A DNA stretch of 64,000 nt. Origin: Deltaproteobacteria bacterium. GTDB lineage: Bacteria > Myxococcota_A > UBA796 > GCA-2862545. How positions within the stretch are numbered: position 1 is the first letter of the stretch; every line of letters starts with the position of its first letter. The notes beneath the pieces were generated by a model, which had not been told where the DNA came from, did not search any database, and was given only the letters and a program-made list of their open reading frames with translations. The translations under genes and the position numbers were made by a program. This document shows, piece after piece, positions 30,336 through 40,279 of the stretch. The DNA lies in assembly GCA_006226595.1 (NCBI GenBank), contig SBGP01000109.1, positions 1 through 64,000 of the forward strand, read 5' to 3'.

Positions 30336-32111
30336 TCAGTTCCCGTTCGCCTCGCCGGGGCTCGCGACCACCCAGGGCTGAGCCCAGGTGTTCACGTTCG
30401 GGCTGTCGGTGACCGAGGACCGGTGCCAGCTGCTCTCGAGCGTGCCGTCGCCGGGGTTGGCGTTGCGCTCCATGCTGTACACGAAGCCGTTCTCGGGGCC
30501 GCCCACGAACGCGGGACCGCCGTCGCCAGCGCGGTCGATCTCGGCGCCCTCGGGATCCTTGAGGATCAGCTCCAGCGCGCCGTCCTTGAGGTACAGCCGG
30601 GACTGGCGGTCGTCGTTGAAGCTGTTGAGCACGAGGTCGCCGTTGCGGTAGGCACTCGGCTGGTCCTGCGGCACGCCGTCCTGGTACTCCTCGAGCACGT
30701 GGTCGAGGATCAGGTAGGTCGACTGCGGGCCGATGCGCGCGCCCGGAGGCAGGCCGACGATGAAGTCGTCGGGGTTCGCGATCTGCCAGAGATCGAGGTT
30801 GATCTCGCGGTCGGTGAGGTTGCGCAGCTCGATGAACTCGTCGGTGCCGTCGAGGTTGTTCTCGTGCACGCCGTACCACTGGACCTCGTTGATCACGAGG
30901 TCGCCGGGCGCGACTTCACCCTCGGAGACGCGCTCCCCGCCAGCCGTGCGGCCCTGGCCCCACAGCAGCTGGAAGTACTCGTCGTACATCCGCGCGACGC
31001 GCTCGCCCTTGAGCACGAGCAGGAACTCGTCGTTGGACACGGTCGCCGAGGAGGACCAGTTGAACGAGCCGGTGATGACCACCGGGTTCGCGCCGTACGC
31101 GTCGATGACCATCGTCTTGCTGTGCAGACGACCGCCGCCGGCCTGGTAATCGCCCGGCAGGCGCCCGTTGTCGTTGCCGTCCATGCGCACCGGCACGCCG
31201 GCGCCGAGCAGGCGGAACACCTCGTGGTACTGGCGGTTCGAGTGCAGCTGGGACTGGTCGATGACGCCGGCCACGGAGCGGCGGGTGTTGTTGTTGAACG
31301 GGTCGAAGGCCTGATCGGCGATGCCGTCAGCCGCGTTCTTCTCCTCGAACTCTTCCTGCTTGCGGATGAACGCCGAGCCGACCTGGTCCTTGGTGAACGC
31401 GAAGATCGTGAACCGCACGCTCTCTTCGGCGGCGTCGACGTACTCGAGGATGCGGCCCATCGCGTCTTCGTTGGGCGAGAACCACACCTCGACCTCGGTG
31501 TCGTCGACGGTGTAGCTGCGACCGTTGAAGTACTCGACCTTGTTGTGGCCGAACACGCCCTCGAACATCTGCTCGAACTCGGCGGTGAAGTCGGCGGCGA
31601 CCGGGGGCGAGTCGATGACCACGAAGTTGTTCGAGTTCCGACGCAGGTCGGTGTCGGTGATGTTCGCGGTGCCGCAGAACACGAAGCGCCGGTCGATGAC
31701 GAAGAACTTGTCGTGCATGATGTGGGCGTTGTTGCCCACCACCATCGGCACCTGGCGGTCCTCGAGCTGCTGGTAGCCCGAGTTGTACAGGTGGCCGGCG
31801 TCACCGACGAAGCGCACCTTCACGCCGCGGTCGTAGGCGCGAATGACCGCATCGATCACCCGCTGGCGACCGAAGCCCATCACCGCGATGTCGAGCTCGG
31901 CCTCGGCCATCTCGATCATGTCGACGAGCACGTCCTCGGCATCCGGCTCCCACAGGTTCTCGGGGCGGGTACCGGGCTCGTTGAAGAAGAAGTCGAGACG
32001 CCCGCCGCGGGTCATGTCGTAGTCGGCCTGAGACGGCGCGGCGTTGCAGCCCGCGAGCATCGCGAGCGCGGCGCCCGCAAGGCACAGTCGCTTGGTGAGT
32101 GCCTGGATCAC
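30336..32111 (-). CDS. Phospholipase D-family lipoprotein with C-terminal lamin-tail domain
   Basis: 591 aa. GTG start after GGAGG, overlapping the previous stop by four bases. The lipobox AMLAGC gives Cys22. Two complete HKD motifs are present: HDKFFVID at 133-140 followed by GTAN, and HSKTMVID at 330-337 followed by GSFN. These give the full PLD/Nuc-type active site, which forms a phosphohistidine intermediate and cuts phosphodiesters of nucleic acids or phospholipids. Residues about 425-565 are a lamin-tail-like domain (LVINEVQWYG, EFIELRNLTD), frequent in extracellular nucleases. It is the last gene of a six-gene export operon. Nuclease or phospholipase activity cannot be told apart from sequence. 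Confidence 0.9.
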   Translation of the reverse strand: MIQALTKRLCLAGAALAMLAGCNAAPSQADYDMTRGGRLDFFFNEPGTRPENLWEPDAEDVLVDMIEMAEAELDIAVMGFGRQRVIDAVIRAYDRGVKVRFVGDAGHLYNSGYQQLEDRQVPMVVGNNAHIMHDKFFVIDRRFVFCGTANITDTDLRRNSNNFVVIDSPPVAADFTAEFEQMFEGVFGHNKVEYFNGRSYTVDDTEVEVWFSPNEDAMGRILEYVDAAEESVRFTIFAFTKDQVGSAFIRKQEEFEEKNAADGIADQAFDPFNNNTRRSVAGVIDQSQLHSNRQYHEVFRLLGAGVPVRMDGNDNGRLPGDYQAGGGRLHSKTMVIDAYGANPVVITGSFNWSSSATVSNDEFLLVLKGERVARMYDEYFQLLWGQGRTAGGERVSEGEVAPGDLVINEVQWYGVHENNLDGTDEFIELRNLTDREINLDLWQIANPDDFIVGLPPGARIGPQSTYLILDHVLEEYQDGVPQDQPSAYRNGDLVLNSFNDDRQSRLYLKDGALELILKDPEGAEIDRAGDGGPAFVGGPENGFVYSMERNANPGDGTLESSWHRSSVTDSPNVNTWAQPWVVASPGEANGN

Positions 32112-33238
32112 AGGGCACCTCCGCGGGCGAAGTAGTCCTCGAACAGGGGCGCGAGCTCGTCGAGCAGGCCCTCCCGCTCGTTGTAGTCGGTGAGCACCCA
32201 CAGGGCGCCGTCGATGTACTGGTCGCTCGTGATCTCCACGCCGCTGTACGTGCGGGTCGCCGAGTACAGGTCGTGGGTGAGGATCATCGCCTTGCGCTCG
32301 CGCATGCGCTGGTCGACCGGCGAGGGCGCGTAGTCGAAGAGCACGAAGGTCGGCATCACCTCGTCCTGAACCTGGCGCTTCTGGACGTTGGGCGTGTTGT
32401 TCGTGAACTCACGCGACAGCGGCGCGTAGGAGGTCGCGTAGTTGGGGCCGACGACGACGCGCACGTCGAAGCCGGCGGCCGCCTTCTGCTCGAGCGCGAA
32501 GATCAGGCCCTCGTTGGCGAGGTCGTCAGTGACCACCCACACGCTACCCATCGCCCCGTAGGTGGAGTCGATGATGCGCTTGGTGACGCGCTCCTGCGGT
32601 CCGAGCCACAGCTCGAAGTTCGCGGCGGCATCGATGGGGTACATCCACCGGGAGTCGGCCACGGACTTGGCAGGCGCCGAGAACGCGGTGAGCGCGGTGG
32701 CGTCCACGCCGCCCATGAGCTGGTTGTGCTCGGTGAGCAGGTCGCGGATGAGGTCTTCACCGCGGCCTTCGAGATGCAGGCGCGTGCCGTCGGCAAGGCG
32801 ACCGGCCTCGGTGCTGGTCACGAACCGGCGCTTGTCGGCCACCGCGAAGTTGTGGCTCATGATCGTCTTGTCCGACGACCACGACACGTCCGCGTTGAGC
32901 GCGAAGTCGAAGTAGCCCACGCCCATGTCGGTGTGGGAGACCGCGACGCCCGCCGCCTCGAGGTCGGCCACCGCCTGGTTCGCGGAGTCACCGTCGATGA
33001 CGAGCTCGACGAGCACGCCGCGCTGGTGGGCCGCGAGCAGTGCGTCGGTGACGGACGGGTCCTCGACCGAGGAGATCGCGATGTGCAGGCTCGACTCGGC
33101 GCCGTCGATCAGCGACACGAACGGAGCGTTCGCCTCGCTGGCCGTGGCCGGGCGGCTCAGCTGCACGCTGTGGAACATGTCCTCGACGCCGGGGGCGGCG
33201 TTGCAGGCACACAGCAGAAGAAGAGGGAGACTACGCAT
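32108..33238 (-). CDS. Degenerate phospholipase D-like lipoprotein
   Basis: 376 aa. The ATG shares its A with the preceding stop (TGATG). The lipobox LLLCAC gives Cys12. The fold matches the PLD gene downstream, but the first catalytic motif aligns as SHNFAVAD where the neighbour has HDKFFVID (His and Lys lost, Asp kept). The second aligns as ERKAMILT (His and Asp lost). It is therefore probably a non-catalytic partner or substrate-binding paralogue. Tight coupling to the intact enzyme suggests the two proteins work together, perhaps as a heterodimer replacing the internal pseudo-dimer of single-chain PLDs. Confidence 0.85.
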   Translation of the reverse strand: MRSLPLLLLCACNAAPGVEDMFHSVQLSRPATASEANAPFVSLIDGAESSLHIAISSVEDPSVTDALLAAHQRGVLVELVIDGDSANQAVADLEAAGVAVSHTDMGVGYFDFALNADVSWSSDKTIMSHNFAVADKRRFVTSTEAGRLADGTRLHLEGRGEDLIRDLLTEHNQLMGGVDATALTAFSAPAKSVADSRWMYPIDAAANFELWLGPQERVTKRIIDSTYGAMGSVWVVTDDLANEGLIFALEQKAAAGFDVRVVVGPNYATSYAPLSREFTNNTPNVQKRQVQDEVMPTFVLFDYAPSPVDQRMRERKAMILTHDLYSATRTYSGVEITSDQYIDGALWVLTDYNEREGLLDELAPLFEDYFARGGAL

Positions 33239-34005
33239 CAGTCCAGTGCTCCCGTAGAGAACGCGCCGCTGTAGTCGACGCTGTTCGGCAGACCCGGCGA
33301 AGCGTGGGTGCGCTCCTGGCAGTCCGGGTGCACGAAGTCGGTGTTCGGCAAGATGGACGAGGGGTCGATGCCGCGCGGCAGCTGCTTGGTGTAGTGGTGC
33401 CACGACTGCGGCTCGTTGCCGCGACCGCCGAACATGAGCTCGACCTTCTCCATCGACCGGCTGGTGTGGAGGTCGTAGCCACCCGCGAACGGCGGCATGT
33501 ACTTGTCGCCGGCGGGCTCGATCAGGCGCTCGTCGCGGTCGCGCAGGGTGATCCGGAAGGGATCGCCGTACGGAAGCTCGAGGTCCGGGATCAGCCAGGT
33601 CGCGCCCAGGAAGCAGCCGTTCTGCTCACCGGTCGCGTTCTCGCGGGTCTGGGTCGCGACGAACACGTGCCCGCCGACATCGATGGTGACGTCGGTGTCC
33701 GGGAGGATGTACGTGCGCTCGGCGGTGCCCTCGACCCACAGCTGCCAGCCCGACAGGTTCATCGGGCGGTCGCCTTCGTTGCGGATCTCGATGAAGATGT
33801 CGGTCGGGTCCCAGCGACGGCCGCCGCCGTCGAGGTTGCGGACGCTACCGGACCACAGGATCTCGGTGATCTTCACGCTGCCGCGCTCGCCAGAGTTCGC
33901 CCCACCGTCGGTACCCGTGCGGTAGCCGACGGTCTGCGTCTGCTCGTCCGACGGGTCGGTGTTGCACCCCGCGAGCAGGGCGATGGGGAGGAGGAGGCGA
34001 AGCAT
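33238..34005 (-). CDS. Lamin-tail-domain lipoprotein
   Basis: 255 aa. The ATG overlaps the preceding stop (TGATG). The lipobox ALLAGC gives Cys near 14. A lamin-tail-like beta-sandwich spans about 40-160 (VKITEILWSGS, IFIEIRNEGDRPMNLSGW, VFVATQT). The C-terminal 90 residues are rich in His, Asp and aromatic residues and match the tails of exported LTD proteins (RTHASPGLPN). LTDs occur beside nuclease domains and probably bind ligands or the cell surface. It is the fourth gene of the operon. Confidence 0.83.
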   Translation of the reverse strand: MLRLLLPIALLAGCNTDPSDEQTQTVGYRTGTDGGANSGERGSVKITEILWSGSVRNLDGGGRRWDPTDIFIEIRNEGDRPMNLSGWQLWVEGTAERTYILPDTDVTIDVGGHVFVATQTRENATGEQNGCFLGATWLIPDLELPYGDPFRITLRDRDERLIEPAGDKYMPPFAGGYDLHTSRSMEKVELMFGGRGNEPQSWHHYTKQLPRGIDPSSILPNTDFVHPDCQERTHASPGLPNSVDYSGAFSTGALD

Positions 34006-35600
34006 CAGAACCACACCTTGGAGCGAGCCGACAGGGCCCAGCCCATCTCCTCGCCGCCGAGCTGGTCACCGGCGATGCGGCTGATCGGAATCGCGTAGTA
34101 CTCGCCGGGCAGGAACATGGCGCCGACGAGCCCGAAGTCCACGTGCAGCGGATCGGGGGTGTTGGCGTTCTCCATGATGCGGCTGTACTGGATGCCGAGG
34201 TTGATCTCGCTGCCGAGGCTCTTGCCGAGACGCTCCTGGGCCTTGAACTCGTCGCGGCTGTAGCCGAACGGCGGGTCCATGGTGTCCACGTTGGCGAAGT
34301 CGAGGCCGGTGAGGCCCGTGTCCTTCATGTTCCAGAAGCCGGCGTTGAACGACAGCGGACCGGGCAGGTGGTACGCGGCCTCGGCGTGGATGACCTGGGT
34401 GCCGCCCTTGCGGTCGGGCTCGTGCAGATCCTCGGACAGGCCCCAGGAGCCGATGTAGGCGGTGGGGTGCCAGCCCATGAAGCGGCTGGTGAGGTGGCCG
34501 CCGATGTGCTGGGCCTTCATGCCGACGTAGCCGTGGTTCTCCATGAGTCCGTTGCCCGCGTAGGTCGGGCCGAAGGCCATGAAGTAGTCGGCCACGGCGA
34601 CCAGGCCGTTCTGGTCGGCCTCGGAGCGGTCGCGCGTGTCGACGGAGAGGCCGCCGAGGATCGCGATGCCGTCGGTCTTCGCGTCGATGGCGACGAGCTC
34701 CTTGCGGTCGATACCGGTGGAGGCGTCGAAGCTCACGAAGGGCGTGACCGGGCCGACGCTGTACGCGGCGCGAACGCCGAAGTTGGCGACCCAGTCGTTG
34801 TCGGCGAAGTTGCCGAGGTTGCCGTCGTACGAGATGTCGGCACCGGAGCCCATGGCGCCGATGTCGGTGTACCAGGCGTAGGCGCGGGCATCGAGGCCCT
34901 CGACCGCGTCGTCGACGGTGAGGAGCAGGCCGTGCCGGCGGGTCATGCTCTCGCCGCGGAAGTTGAACGGCGAGCCAGGGAACTGGGACACGAACTGCGC
35001 GAACACGATGTCGTCGTCCGCACCGGCCTGGCTCGGGACCTCGATCGGGAACGCGGTGATCGTGCCGAAGCCGCTGATCGGCTTGTCGACGCGGATACCA
35101 TCGATGTTGTCCGAGATGATGAACTCGTCGGTCGGCAGCCCGCCCATGCGGAAGAACTGGCGTCCCATGGTCACGGCAAGCGCGTCGTCGCCGGGCCCGA
35201 ACTTGACCTGCGCGTTGAGCTGGCGGACGAAGATCATGCCGCCGAACGCGTTGGTCATACCGAGCTGGTCGCCACCCCACATGCCGCGGTGGGACACGTC
35301 GATCGCGAACAGGACCTGCTCGTGCGCCTGGAAGCGGATGTTGCTGTCGATCGAGGTGAACGCGAAGCTGCTGCGATCGTCACTGTCGAGGATGGCCTGG
35401 TCGCTCGCGATGTCGAGGGGGCGGAAGTCCATGTTGTTGGACTCGTGCCACTCGGTACCGACGGCGATGTCGGCGGTGAGCGGCGCGCTCTCCTCGGCAT
35501 CCTCGATGAGGACCGGGGTCTTGAACTCGTCGGGGTCCTGGGCGTGGGCGAGGACCGGGAGCGCAAGGGCGACGAGGCCCAGCGCGAAGCGGGTGTGCAT
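34005..35600 (-). CDS. Outer-membrane beta-barrel protein (porin-like)
   Basis: 531 aa. A classical signal peptide cleaved after AHA (about residue 20). The rest consists of alternating strands with short acidic loops, many Gly/aromatic pairs, and a C-terminal Phe in RSKVWF. The length would fit a 16-18-stranded barrel similar to alginate-export or porin families, but I cannot name one. It is the only non-lipoprotein of the operon and could supply an outer-membrane channel for products released by the PLD enzyme (inferred). Its stop overlaps the next start. Confidence 0.85.
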   Translation of the reverse strand: MHTRFALGLVALALPVLAHAQDPDEFKTPVLIEDAEESAPLTADIAVGTEWHESNNMDFRPLDIASDQAILDSDDRSSFAFTSIDSNIRFQAHEQVLFAIDVSHRGMWGGDQLGMTNAFGGMIFVRQLNAQVKFGPGDDALAVTMGRQFFRMGGLPTDEFIISDNIDGIRVDKPISGFGTITAFPIEVPSQAGADDDIVFAQFVSQFPGSPFNFRGESMTRRHGLLLTVDDAVEGLDARAYAWYTDIGAMGSGADISYDGNLGNFADNDWVANFGVRAAYSVGPVTPFVSFDASTGIDRKELVAIDAKTDGIAILGGLSVDTRDRSEADQNGLVAVADYFMAFGPTYAGNGLMENHGYVGMKAQHIGGHLTSRFMGWHPTAYIGSWGLSEDLHEPDRKGGTQVIHAEAAYHLPGPLSFNAGFWNMKDTGLTGLDFANVDTMDPPFGYSRDEFKAQERLGKSLGSEINLGIQYSRIMENANTPDPLHVDFGLVGAMFLPGEYYAIPISRIAGDQLGGEEMGWALSARSKVWF

Positions 35601-35628
35601 GGAGCTCTCTCGGGCTGGATGCGGGGCG

Positions 35629-36459
35629 CTAGTCGAGGACTTCGAGCTGGCCCACGCGCATCACGACGATGCGGAAGGTGGAAAAGCTGTACAGCATGGG
35701 GCCGGTCACCTGGAGCCGGGTGCCGATGGGGAAGCCGATGCCGCGGCGGTTGAGCTCGGCATCGAGCGAGACCCAGTAGATCTCGCCGTTGTCACCCTCG
35801 ACGCTGAACTCTCCGAAGGTGTCCTTCTCGGAGAGCACGGTGCCGACGATGCGCTTGGTGCGGCCCACCTCGCCACGGCTGGTGGCGATGTCGGACGGCT
35901 GGATGAGCATCTCTTCGTAGTAGATGGGCTCGGGGCCGCGCTCGACGCTGAGCACGTCGTGGGCGTAGACCATGTCGACGTCGAAGGTGGTGCGCACACC
36001 GCGGACCTTGAGGCGCACGCGGTCGCCCATGTCGAAGTGCGCGACCTTGGAGTCGCCGAGCACGAAGAAGCCGCCGGTGGCGTCCTCGATGAAGTAGCTG
36101 CCGTAGTACTTCTCGTCGCCGTCGCAGCCCTCGGTCTTGAAGTAGTACCGGGGATGGAGCGTCACGACGCCCTCGATCTCGAAGGGCAGCTCGCTGCTCT
36201 CCGAGCTCGGGCAGCCGGCCGCGCCGTAGCCGTCGCCGACGGCGAACACGGGGTCGCCACCGGACACGGGGAACAGCGAGGCCTTGAAGTCACCGATCGC
36301 CTCGCCGGCGTTGGGCGCGGCGTACGGCTGGTCGGTGTACTCGAGAGGCTCCTCGACATCGAGCACCACACCCGGCTGGTACCAGGTGGTGTAGTCCTCG
36401 GGCTCGCCGCGCACATCGGCGCACGCGGCGAGGAGCAGCAGGAAGGGCAAGGCGCGCAT
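35629..36459 (-). CDS. OB-fold-like lipoprotein
   Basis: 276 aa. GGAGG lies eight bases before the ATG. The lipobox LLLAAC gives Cys near 13. After an acidic, Tyr-rich linker come two beta-barrel modules with the pattern of exported OB-folds: YFIEDATGGFFVLG...MGDRVRLKVRG and EFSVEGDNGEIYWVS...IGTRLQVTG. Such OB modules (YhcR-type) accompany nuclease domains in extracellular nucleases and bind nucleic acid or sugars. It is second in the operon, 28 bases before the porin. The OB assignment is from strand pattern only. Confidence 0.75.
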   Translation of the reverse strand: MRALPFLLLLAACADVRGEPEDYTTWYQPGVVLDVEEPLEYTDQPYAAPNAGEAIGDFKASLFPVSGGDPVFAVGDGYGAAGCPSSESSELPFEIEGVVTLHPRYYFKTEGCDGDEKYYGSYFIEDATGGFFVLGDSKVAHFDMGDRVRLKVRGVRTTFDVDMVYAHDVLSVERGPEPIYYEEMLIQPSDIATSRGEVGRTKRIVGTVLSEKDTFGEFSVEGDNGEIYWVSLDAELNRRGIGFPIGTRLQVTGPMLYSFSTFRIVVMRVGQLEVLD

Positions 36460-36509
36460 GCGTGGAGCCTCCGGGGGCGCCCACACGAGCGCCGCCGTGC
36501 GTGCAGATC

Positions 36510-37376
<867 letters not shown>

Positions 37377-37622
37377 GAGAAGGCTCCTGCGCGCATGGGA
37401 TCGTTGATCCACGAAAAAGGTGGCCCCATGTAATCCATCCTGGAGGCCTGTGGCTGTGACAGGTGTGTCCAAACCCCGAGAAGAAGCCGCACGCGCAGCA
37501 GAACTCATTTCGTTGACATCTCCTGGACATGCACACAACCGACGTTGCGGGCCGCGAACTCACACAGAGTGCTTGAACCCCTCCCCTCTCTTGTTCCGCG
37601 TTGAGTACACTGCCGCGAGATC
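37377..37622. promoter_or_regulatory. Divergent control region of the PLD operon and the PP2C fusion gene
   Basis: No gene supported. A TTGACA at 37513 on the plus strand has a poor matching -10 (CAACCG at 17 bases), and a TACACT at 37606 lies 11 bases before the PP2C start without a matching -35. Promoters of both transcripts must lie here, but none is clear. Confidence 0.3.
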
Positions 37623-39122
37623 ATGGCATCCGGTAGACCACCCCACTTCCCGCCAGGGACCGCCATCGGCACCCGCTTCACCGTGGAGGGGTTGGTGCGT
37701 CTGTCCGAGGGGCGGATGTTCTACCTGGTCAACGATCGGCGTCCTGACCAGGAATTCGCCCATTGCTGGGACTGTGGGAAGTCCGACAATCCCCGCGAGT
37801 CCGCCAAGTGCGAGCAGTGCGGGAGCGACCTCCGCGGACGCCGGTTCCTGATGTCCGCGCGCTGGGACGAGAAGCGCTTCAAGGCCTACGAAGCCTTCTT
37901 CGCGCTCAAGTTGCGCCACCCCGGACTCGCCTCCCCGATCGAGGTGCTCCGAAAAGATGGCCAGCTGCTGTCGATCATCCCCTACAACGGCGAGGGGCTG
38001 ATGCTCGACGAAGCGGCCCCGCTGTCGAACGCACGTGTGCTGGATGTGGGACAGCGGATCGCCGGCATGGTCGCGTGGCTGCAGCGCCACGGCGTGAAGC
38101 TCGCGAAGCTCACTCGCGCCAACATGCTGATCTCGCCGGACAACACCGTGCGGCTGTTCGACCTCGAGGTCAGCGACGTGCTCCCCGGGCCCGTCCCAGA
38201 GGCCGAGCGTGCCACCGAGCTCAAGTCGCTGGGCTTCATCCTCCGTCGCTACTGCAACGTCGAGGCCGAGGACCTGACCGCGTTCCTCGCGTCGACCGAA
38301 GAGGGCGCCTACCCCACGCCCGCCGCCTTCGGTCGCGCCGTCGAGCAGCGCTTCCCCGCCTTCGAGGGCGTGACCTACAAGCCCCTGACCGGCGCGATGT
38401 CCGATGTCGGCCTGGTCCGACAGCTCAACGAGGACAACTGGGGCTGGCGCAAGCTCTCGAACCGCGCACGTCTGTACGTCGTCGCCGACGGCATGGGCGG
38501 ACACGACGGCGGTGAGGTCGCGAGCGACGTCGCCGTGCGCACGATCTGCAAGGTCGCCTTCGAGCGCGAGAACAGCGAGAACCCCCACGAGGATCTCGAT
38601 GCTGTCGAGAACCTGCTCGACGAGGCGTTCCAGTCCGCGAACAACACGGTCAAGTCGCAGGCCGAAGAGAAGGGCAACGACATGGGCACCACGCTCGTGG
38701 CGCTGCTCATGCTCGAGAATCGCGTGGCCTTCCTCGCGAACGTCGGCGACAGCCGCGCATACCTGATCCGCGACGGGCAGCTGCACCAGGTCTCCAAGGA
38801 CCACAGCCTCGTCGCGAAGATGGTGGAGCGCGGCAAGCTCACCAAGGAAGAGGCGCGCGTGCACCCGCACAGCAACATCCTCCTCCGCACGGTGGGCACC
38901 GAGCGCGATGTCGAGATCGACATCTTCCGCGTCGACGTGGAGCGCGGCGATCGCATCCTCATGTGCTCCGACGGTCTGTGGGGCGAGGTCGAGGATCGCG
39001 ACATCGAGGGCATCCTCAACACCTACGGCGATCCGCGCATCGCGAGCCGCGAGCTCGTGCGGGCGGCCCATCAGGGCGGCGGCAAGGACAACGTCACCCT
39101 GGCGATCGTCGAGGTCTCCTGA
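37623..39122 (+). CDS. Zinc-ribbon / pseudokinase / PP2C phosphatase fusion
   Basis: 499 aa, cytoplasmic. The N-terminal 250 residues follow a Ser/Thr kinase layout but with a zinc ribbon (C48xxC51, C63xxC66) inserted in the N-lobe. The catalytic loop reads LAKLTRANML instead of HRDLKPxN, and DFG is replaced by DLE (180-182), so it is a pseudokinase. Residues 257-498 are a complete PP2C domain: NED (270-271), ADGMGGH (288-294), MGTTL, VGDSRAYL, CSDGLWG and GGKDNVT carry the two-metal site. The expected reaction is Ser/Thr dephosphorylation controlled by the pseudokinase module. Such phosphatases often counter Hanks-type kinases, but none is encoded here. Confidence 0.9.
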   Translation: MASGRPPHFPPGTAIGTRFTVEGLVRLSEGRMFYLVNDRRPDQEFAHCWDCGKSDNPRESAKCEQCGSDLRGRRFLMSARWDEKRFKAYEAFFALKLRHPGLASPIEVLRKDGQLLSIIPYNGEGLMLDEAAPLSNARVLDVGQRIAGMVAWLQRHGVKLAKLTRANMLISPDNTVRLFDLEVSDVLPGPVPEAERATELKSLGFILRRYCNVEAEDLTAFLASTEEGAYPTPAAFGRAVEQRFPAFEGVTYKPLTGAMSDVGLVRQLNEDNWGWRKLSNRARLYVVADGMGGHDGGEVASDVAVRTICKVAFERENSENPHEDLDAVENLLDEAFQSANNTVKSQAEEKGNDMGTTLVALLMLENRVAFLANVGDSRAYLIRDGQLHQVSKDHSLVAKMVERGKLTKEEARVHPHSNILLRTVGTERDVEIDIFRVDVERGDRILMCSDGLWGEVEDRDIEGILNTYGDPRIASRELVRAAHQGGGKDNVTLAIVEVS

Positions 39123-39358
39123 CCCGAGCGGTGCGCTGAGCGCCCGAGGGATCGTCGCAGACTCCCCGCTGGCGCTTGCCACTCCGGCGTTCGAGGGCCA
39201 CGCACGCCGACCGGTGGTGCAGTGCATGCCCTGGACCGAAGGGGCCGCGCTGCTCCAGCGCCAGCCCGTGACCCAGCTCCGCGATATTCGACTCGCTCCG
39301 TACGATATCGACTTGCCCGCGGGCGCCGGGGGCGCAGATTTCTCGAAAGGAGGAATCG
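39123..39358. other. Intergenic region, nothing recognised
   Basis: 236 bases between the PP2C gene and a small membrane protein gene on the same strand. No hairpin of note and no coding frame with convincing composition; the end holds the AAAGGAGG site of the next gene. Confidence 0.4.
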
Positions 39359-39748
39359 ATGACCCCCCGCCGTCTGCGCCTGCTCGAGATCGCCACCGCC
39401 TGGCCGCTCGTCTACATGCTGATCTTCCTGGCCTTCTGGCTCGTGTGGATGGTCGGCATCGTCGGCGCCGGCACGCTGGCCCCTCGCCTGGACCCGATCG
39501 TGGTCCAGGGCGCCTTCTCGGGCGGCATGGCACTGTTCGCCGCGGTGATGGTGCTCCACGTGTTCACGATGGTCGAGAGCCTCGTGGTCATGGCGGTGCA
39601 CGCGTACCTCGCCATCGCGGAGAACAGCGACCGCAACCAGGGACTGCTGTGGGCGCTGGTGTGCTTCTTCGGAGGCCCGATCGGCCAGCTGCTTCACATC
39701 GCGTTCGTGCTGCGACCGGCCACCCGCGGCGAGCTGGCCTCGGCCTGA
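39359..39748 (+). CDS. Small membrane protein, unknown
   Basis: 129 aa with three or four membrane helices (about 10-35, 48-85, 92-115) and a basic N-terminus. AAAGGAGG lies five bases before the ATG, one of the best ribosome binding sites in the window. No family recognised. It is downstream of the PP2C fusion and convergent with the SRP RNA. Confidence 0.75.
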   Translation: MTPRRLRLLEIATAWPLVYMLIFLAFWLVWMVGIVGAGTLAPRLDPIVVQGAFSGGMALFAAVMVLHVFTMVESLVVMAVHAYLAIAENSDRNQGLLWALVCFFGGPIGQLLHIAFVLRPATRGELASA

Positions 39749-39895
39749 CGCAGGGCGCGGCTTCTTCTCTCGGGAGGAGGTCGCGCCTCGTTGTGTCGAG
39801 CGCCGGCGTCGAGGCGCCCTCGAGCTCCCCGTGGCGTCGGGGTCCGCAAGCCGGGACCCGCGAATGGCCTGCCCGCCGATCGTGCGGCGGACGAC

Positions 39896-39930
39896 GCAAA
39901 GAAAAAGGCGCTCGTCTCGCGAAGTGAGAG
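39896..39930 (-). terminator. Terminator of the SRP RNA transcript
   Basis: On the minus strand, TCTCACTTCGCGAGA folds into a small hairpin directly after the SRP RNA and is followed by a T-rich run (CTTTTTCTTT). A Rho-independent terminator is likely. Confidence 0.6.
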
Positions 39931-40025
39931 CCGAGCACCCCCGCAGCCCCGAAGGGGCCGCTACCGTTGCTACCTTTCGGTCCTGGCGGGGTTCACGGGT
40001 TCCGGTCTACGGGACCCGACTCTCA
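39925..40025 (-). ncRNA. ffs: Small bacterial SRP RNA (4.5S)
   Basis: About 100 nt. The minus strand carries the diagnostic core: GTGAACCCCGCCAGGACC, a GAAA tetraloop closed by CC/GG, then GGTAGCAACGGTA, i.e. the Ffh-binding asymmetric and symmetric loops of helix 8. The ends pair as TGAGAG with CTCTCA, and CCCGTAG with CTGCGGG. It is a short, Alu-less form as in Gram-negative bacteria. It lies downstream of two tRNA-Ser genes and tadA on the same strand, a known neighbourhood for this gene. Confidence 0.93.
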
Positions 40026-40051
40026 TGACGCGGGACGAACGCCTTTAAAAG

Positions 40052-40139
<88 letters not shown>

Positions 40140-40175
40140 TAAGCGTTCTAGGGGGACGTGTGAGCGTAGCTGTGC

Positions 40176-40265
40176 TGGCGGAGGAGGCGGGATTCGAACC
40201 CGCGGTAGGCGTGAACCTACAGTGGATTTCGAATCCACCGCCTTCAACCACTCGGCCACCCCTCC
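40176..40265 (-). tRNA. tRNA-Ser(CGA)
   Basis: 90 nt with an encoded CCA. The anticodon loop TTCGAAA is closed by GTGGA/TCCAC, reading UCG. A long variable arm (GTAGGTTCACGCCTAC) confirms serine. The T-loop is GGTTCGAATCC. It lies 14 bases after the tadA stop and 36 bases before the second serine tRNA, probably in one transcript. Confidence 0.96.
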
Positions 40266-40279
40266 TTGATCAGCACCGC

